Shown: positions 6,701 through 7,389 of the stretch, piece by piece
Position numbering within the stretch: position 1 is the stretch's first letter
Layout: the number at the start of each line of letters is the position of its first letter
Origin: Bacteroidales bacterium
GTDB lineage: Bacteria > Bacteroidota > Bacteroidia > Bacteroidales > UBA3824
Assembly (NCBI GenBank): GCA_017645985.1
Contig: JAGCNK010000048.1
Location: 1-7,389, forward strand
Direction of reading: 5' to 3'
DNA: 7,389 nucleotides
Notes under the pieces: model-generated
What the model saw: the letters and a program-made list of their open reading frames with translations, nothing else
The model's database searches: none
Told to the model about the DNA's origin: nothing
Made by a program: the position numbers and the translations under genes

Positions 6701-7389
6701 AAAAAGCATAATTAAATACGCATACGACGAGTATGGCAGACTAATATCCGAAACCGACATCACAAACGAAGCCAATCCCCTTAAAACCTCCTTTAAATAC
6801 GACGGCTGGGGACATCTTTTAAAAACCACCAATCCCGACGGCACATTTTCCGCCACTGAGTATGGCTGGGGCGACAGCAAAGAACTGTTCTACTACGAAT
6901 TCACCCGTCAGACCGCCGCAGCTTGGCAGAAACAATGGTACGACATACTCGGACGTAAGACCCTGACCGAAACAGTTGGTGAAGGTGGCGTAAAGATAAA
7001 GATTAATAACACTTACGACAAGTTTTCCAACATCATAAACACAAAGACGCTATACGGCGACACTGAATTTAACGATAGTTATGCATACGACAATCAGAAC
7101 CGTATCACAGAACATATAGGAAAGAACGGCAGCGTTACAAAATACACCTACACCAAAAACAGCGTAACAACCGAAACCGACGGACGAAAGGTCGTAAAAA
7201 AGTACGATGTATTCGGCAACTTGCTGTCAACCGACGACGGCATAGCAACAATTGCATACACTTACAATTCTGATTGCAAGCCTGTGGCAATCAATGCCGC
7301 AGGTGCTGAATATAGTTTGCAATACGACGATGTAGGCAACCGCACTCAGTTGTCCGACCCTGACGCCGGCATTACCAAATATGAATACG
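3756..7389 (+). CDS. SpvB/FG-GAP/YD-repeat (Rhs, TcB-like) exported protein, C-terminus outside window
   Basis: The frame from ATG 3756 stays open to the right edge: 1211 complete codons and one base. Residues 1-19 (MKRVLSSILILLIGISAIA) are a signal peptide, with Q20 as the expected first mature residue. Residues 27-88 resemble the SpvB/TcaC N-terminal domain: GRLSGTVNVGELGNAIYSLP, then a YNSFSGYGDLGMGF stretch and GLSEISR, followed by LLDGKRL at 110-116. Seven FG-GAP-like repeats follow at 309-667. Residues 768-805 (GKGLLGF, then YTGENTTTEI and YYTPEK) match the middle region of TcB/Rhs-type proteins. From about 940 there are nine YD repeats. In Tc toxins and Rhs proteins this layout makes a beta-propeller and a hollow YD shell around a C-terminal toxin. 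No Rhs core motif, toxin or sorting domain has been reached by residue 1211, so function is open. The ATG overlaps the upstream TGA, suggesting coupled translation. Alternatives include a wall- or surface-associated YD protein without toxin activity. Confidence 0.9.
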   Translation, partial: MKRVLSSILILLIGISAIAQNNKYSVGRLSGTVNVGELGNAIYSLPIEIPEGLSNINPNVSICYNSFSGYGDLGMGFYIDGLSEISRTNKNLFFDGVSDVIDYKNGPDFLLDGKRLIKIANNKYTVENELSAVVEYFKDGNYFELKKDGKTYRYHTEIFRLDGTATWNLWQVTDNFGNTIKYSYQGRIVNINVNNTYDIVFDYEFYENHIYSSRFGKQREITTCLKQVNIKQQAKNLRSYDIEYVERNGFRYISSITLKNAYGESLPPIKYEWDTEESYIKVEDVYVSNQSQSEYSNEIDFYEQLVLAGDINGDGLDDIILISPQYTSNFNRIMFYTTSVYNGKVYFNYTSHLNIPGSVDVGKITKKNSFFFADYDGNGVKELVVSHLQDAAGKFKNIIIAFIENGEEKHSFGFHLGSSEMPKIVGADFKNNGKSQIFCIETKKQDGVYPVQMFSIDDEQTLSLTLSGDPKEIFASDFNSDNAADIIIFTDKSYTIFYNNGDGTFSDNNKVENENCIDGFYIMHNGDFNGDGLMDFLYTETDNKTWYFLINRGDNEEFFKTTAWTSDFYDRSFTEHDNQRFDLHIFDFDLDGKTDVFATRAQYHKDDDMWYSPWGVYDITQSYWLRSGDHHLLNETKLSQSSYEDDALMSNFAVGDFNGDGVPELLNYGYDCYYGNKNDAHNPKWHIYFNTNINPCTKKIISVSDIYGTTKFNYSFLTDKYFYKKGNKCEYPMLDVVASLAVVSSTEEINGVTENIIKKYKYYDLTANVQGKGLLGFNKIECENLYTGENTTTEINSWNTNYYTPEKITQTVKRDTLVTKTETEFSITNLGGKNFISFPSKIKETDIYGDEVVAQNTFNTIHGYLENTITYYPDGFFKQQLSTGFVKAGGIWQPQVVINYQMIPESKVTSITKQYQEYDAATGTVVKKIENYGTDKQLTTEYTYDEFGNLIHTDAYSDGTENFSTDFTYESQKLIQTAHSNPKSIIKYAYDEYGRLISETDITNEANPLKTSFKYDGWGHLLKTTNPDGTFSATEYGWGDSKELFYYEFTRQTAAAWQKQWYDILGRKTLTETVGEGGVKIKINNTYDKFSNIINTKTLYGDTEFNDSYAYDNQNRITEHIGKNGSVTKYTYTKNSVTTETDGRKVVKKYDVFGNLLSTDDGIATIAYTYNSDCKPVAINAAGAEYSLQYDDVGNRTQLSDPDAGITKYEY
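3825..4103 (+). other. SpvB/TcaC-like N-terminal domain (within the YD-repeat protein)
   Basis: Residues 24-116 of the large protein follow the SpvB-type pattern: G-x-V-NV-G-x-x-G-x-A-x-YS-x-PI-x-x-P-x-G, then P-x-x-S-I-x-YNS-x-SG-x-G-x-LG-x-G, GLS-x-I-S-R and LLDG-x-RL. In Salmonella SpvB this module precedes an ADP-ribosyltransferase, and in TcaC/TcB it precedes the propeller and shell. Here it is followed by FG-GAP repeats, as in TcB. Only the shell-type module is seen in this window, not the transferase. Confidence 0.8.
4680..5756 (+). repeat. Seven FG-GAP/VCBS-like repeats (predicted beta-propeller)
   Basis: Calcium-loop type motifs start at residues 309 (GDINGDGLDDIIL), 373 (ADYDGNGVKELVV), 427 (ADFKNNGKSQIFC), 476 (SDFNSDNAADIII), 526 (GDFNGDGLMDFLY), 586 (FDFDLDGKTDVFA) and 655 (GDFNGDGVPELLN). 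They are 49 to 69 residues apart, the spacing of propeller blades. NNGDGTF at 499-505 is the typical second motif of the fourth repeat. Acidic positions of the D-x-D/N-G-D-G-x-x-D loop are kept in repeats 1, 5, 6 and 7, mostly kept in 2 and 4, and largely lost in 3. Calcium binding is inferred from the family. Confidence 0.8.
6573..7389 (+). repeat. YD (Rhs) repeat array, at least nine units
   Basis: Units with the pattern Y-x-YD-x-x-G-N/R-L-I are seen at residues 942 (YTYDEFGNLI), 988 (YAYDEYGRLI), 1013 (FKYDGWGHLL), 1060 (QWYDILGRKT), 1085 (NTYDKFSNII), 1109 (YAYDNQNRIT), 1149 (KYDVFGNLL), 1168 (YTYNSDCKPV) and 1188 (LQYDDVGNRT). The spacing is mostly 20-45 residues. A tenth unit appears to begin at the window edge (TKYEY). 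YD repeats form the spiral beta shell of Rhs and TcC/TcB proteins. The repeats differ in both protein and DNA, so this is not a recent tandem duplication. Confidence 0.88.

Noticed and set aside
4188..6880. Antisense and out-of-frame open frames of 60-115 codons within the YD-repeat gene
   Set aside because: The 3756-7389 frame is open throughout and has clear domain matches. The others have no recognisable motifs.
1..7389. CRISPR array, tRNA or rRNA gene, insertion sequence
   Set aside because: I saw no regular direct repeats with spacers, no tRNA-like cloverleaf sequence, no rRNA signature and no transposase frame. Nearly all bases are explained by the four coding regions.

Overview
The window most likely comes from a member of the Bacteroidetes, probably the order Bacteroidales. 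Four things point there: a C-terminal sorting domain of the type IX secretion system (T9SS), two signal peptides that are both followed by Gln, TAnnTTTG-type promoter elements, and a UvrA sequence of the Bacteroidetes kind. None of the genes has a convincing Shine-Dalgarno sequence, which also fits this phylum. Closer placement is not possible from the sequence alone.

Left part (1-3130, minus strand): a housekeeping pair. uvrA encodes the damage-recognition ATPase of nucleotide excision repair. One base after its stop codon begins an EamA/DMT-family permease, of which only the first 71 codons lie in the window. The two look co-transcribed, and the permease start may be translationally coupled to uvrA.

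Centre (3131-3363): an AT-rich divergent intergenic region of 233 bases. It holds a Bacteroidetes-type -7 element on each strand, one for uvrA and one for the rightward genes, and a small inverted repeat upstream of the rightward promoter.

Right part (3364-7389, plus strand): a two-gene unit for exported proteins. The first gene makes a 131-residue protein that is little more than a signal peptide, a short linker with one YD-repeat-like motif, and a T9SS type A sorting domain. It overlaps by four bases (ATGA) with a very large open frame that runs off the right edge, with 1211 codons in the window. That protein has a signal peptide, an SpvB/TcaC-like N-terminal domain, seven FG-GAP/VCBS-like repeats, a Tc-toxin-like middle region and at least nine YD (Rhs) repeats. 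This is the layout of TcB-like and Rhs shell proteins. Its C-terminus, where a toxin domain or a second sorting domain would be, is outside the window.

The part most worth attention is the pairing of the minimal T9SS-tagged protein with the Rhs/Tc-like protein. The coupling suggests they work together in secretion or surface display. The secretion route and any effector activity are inference.
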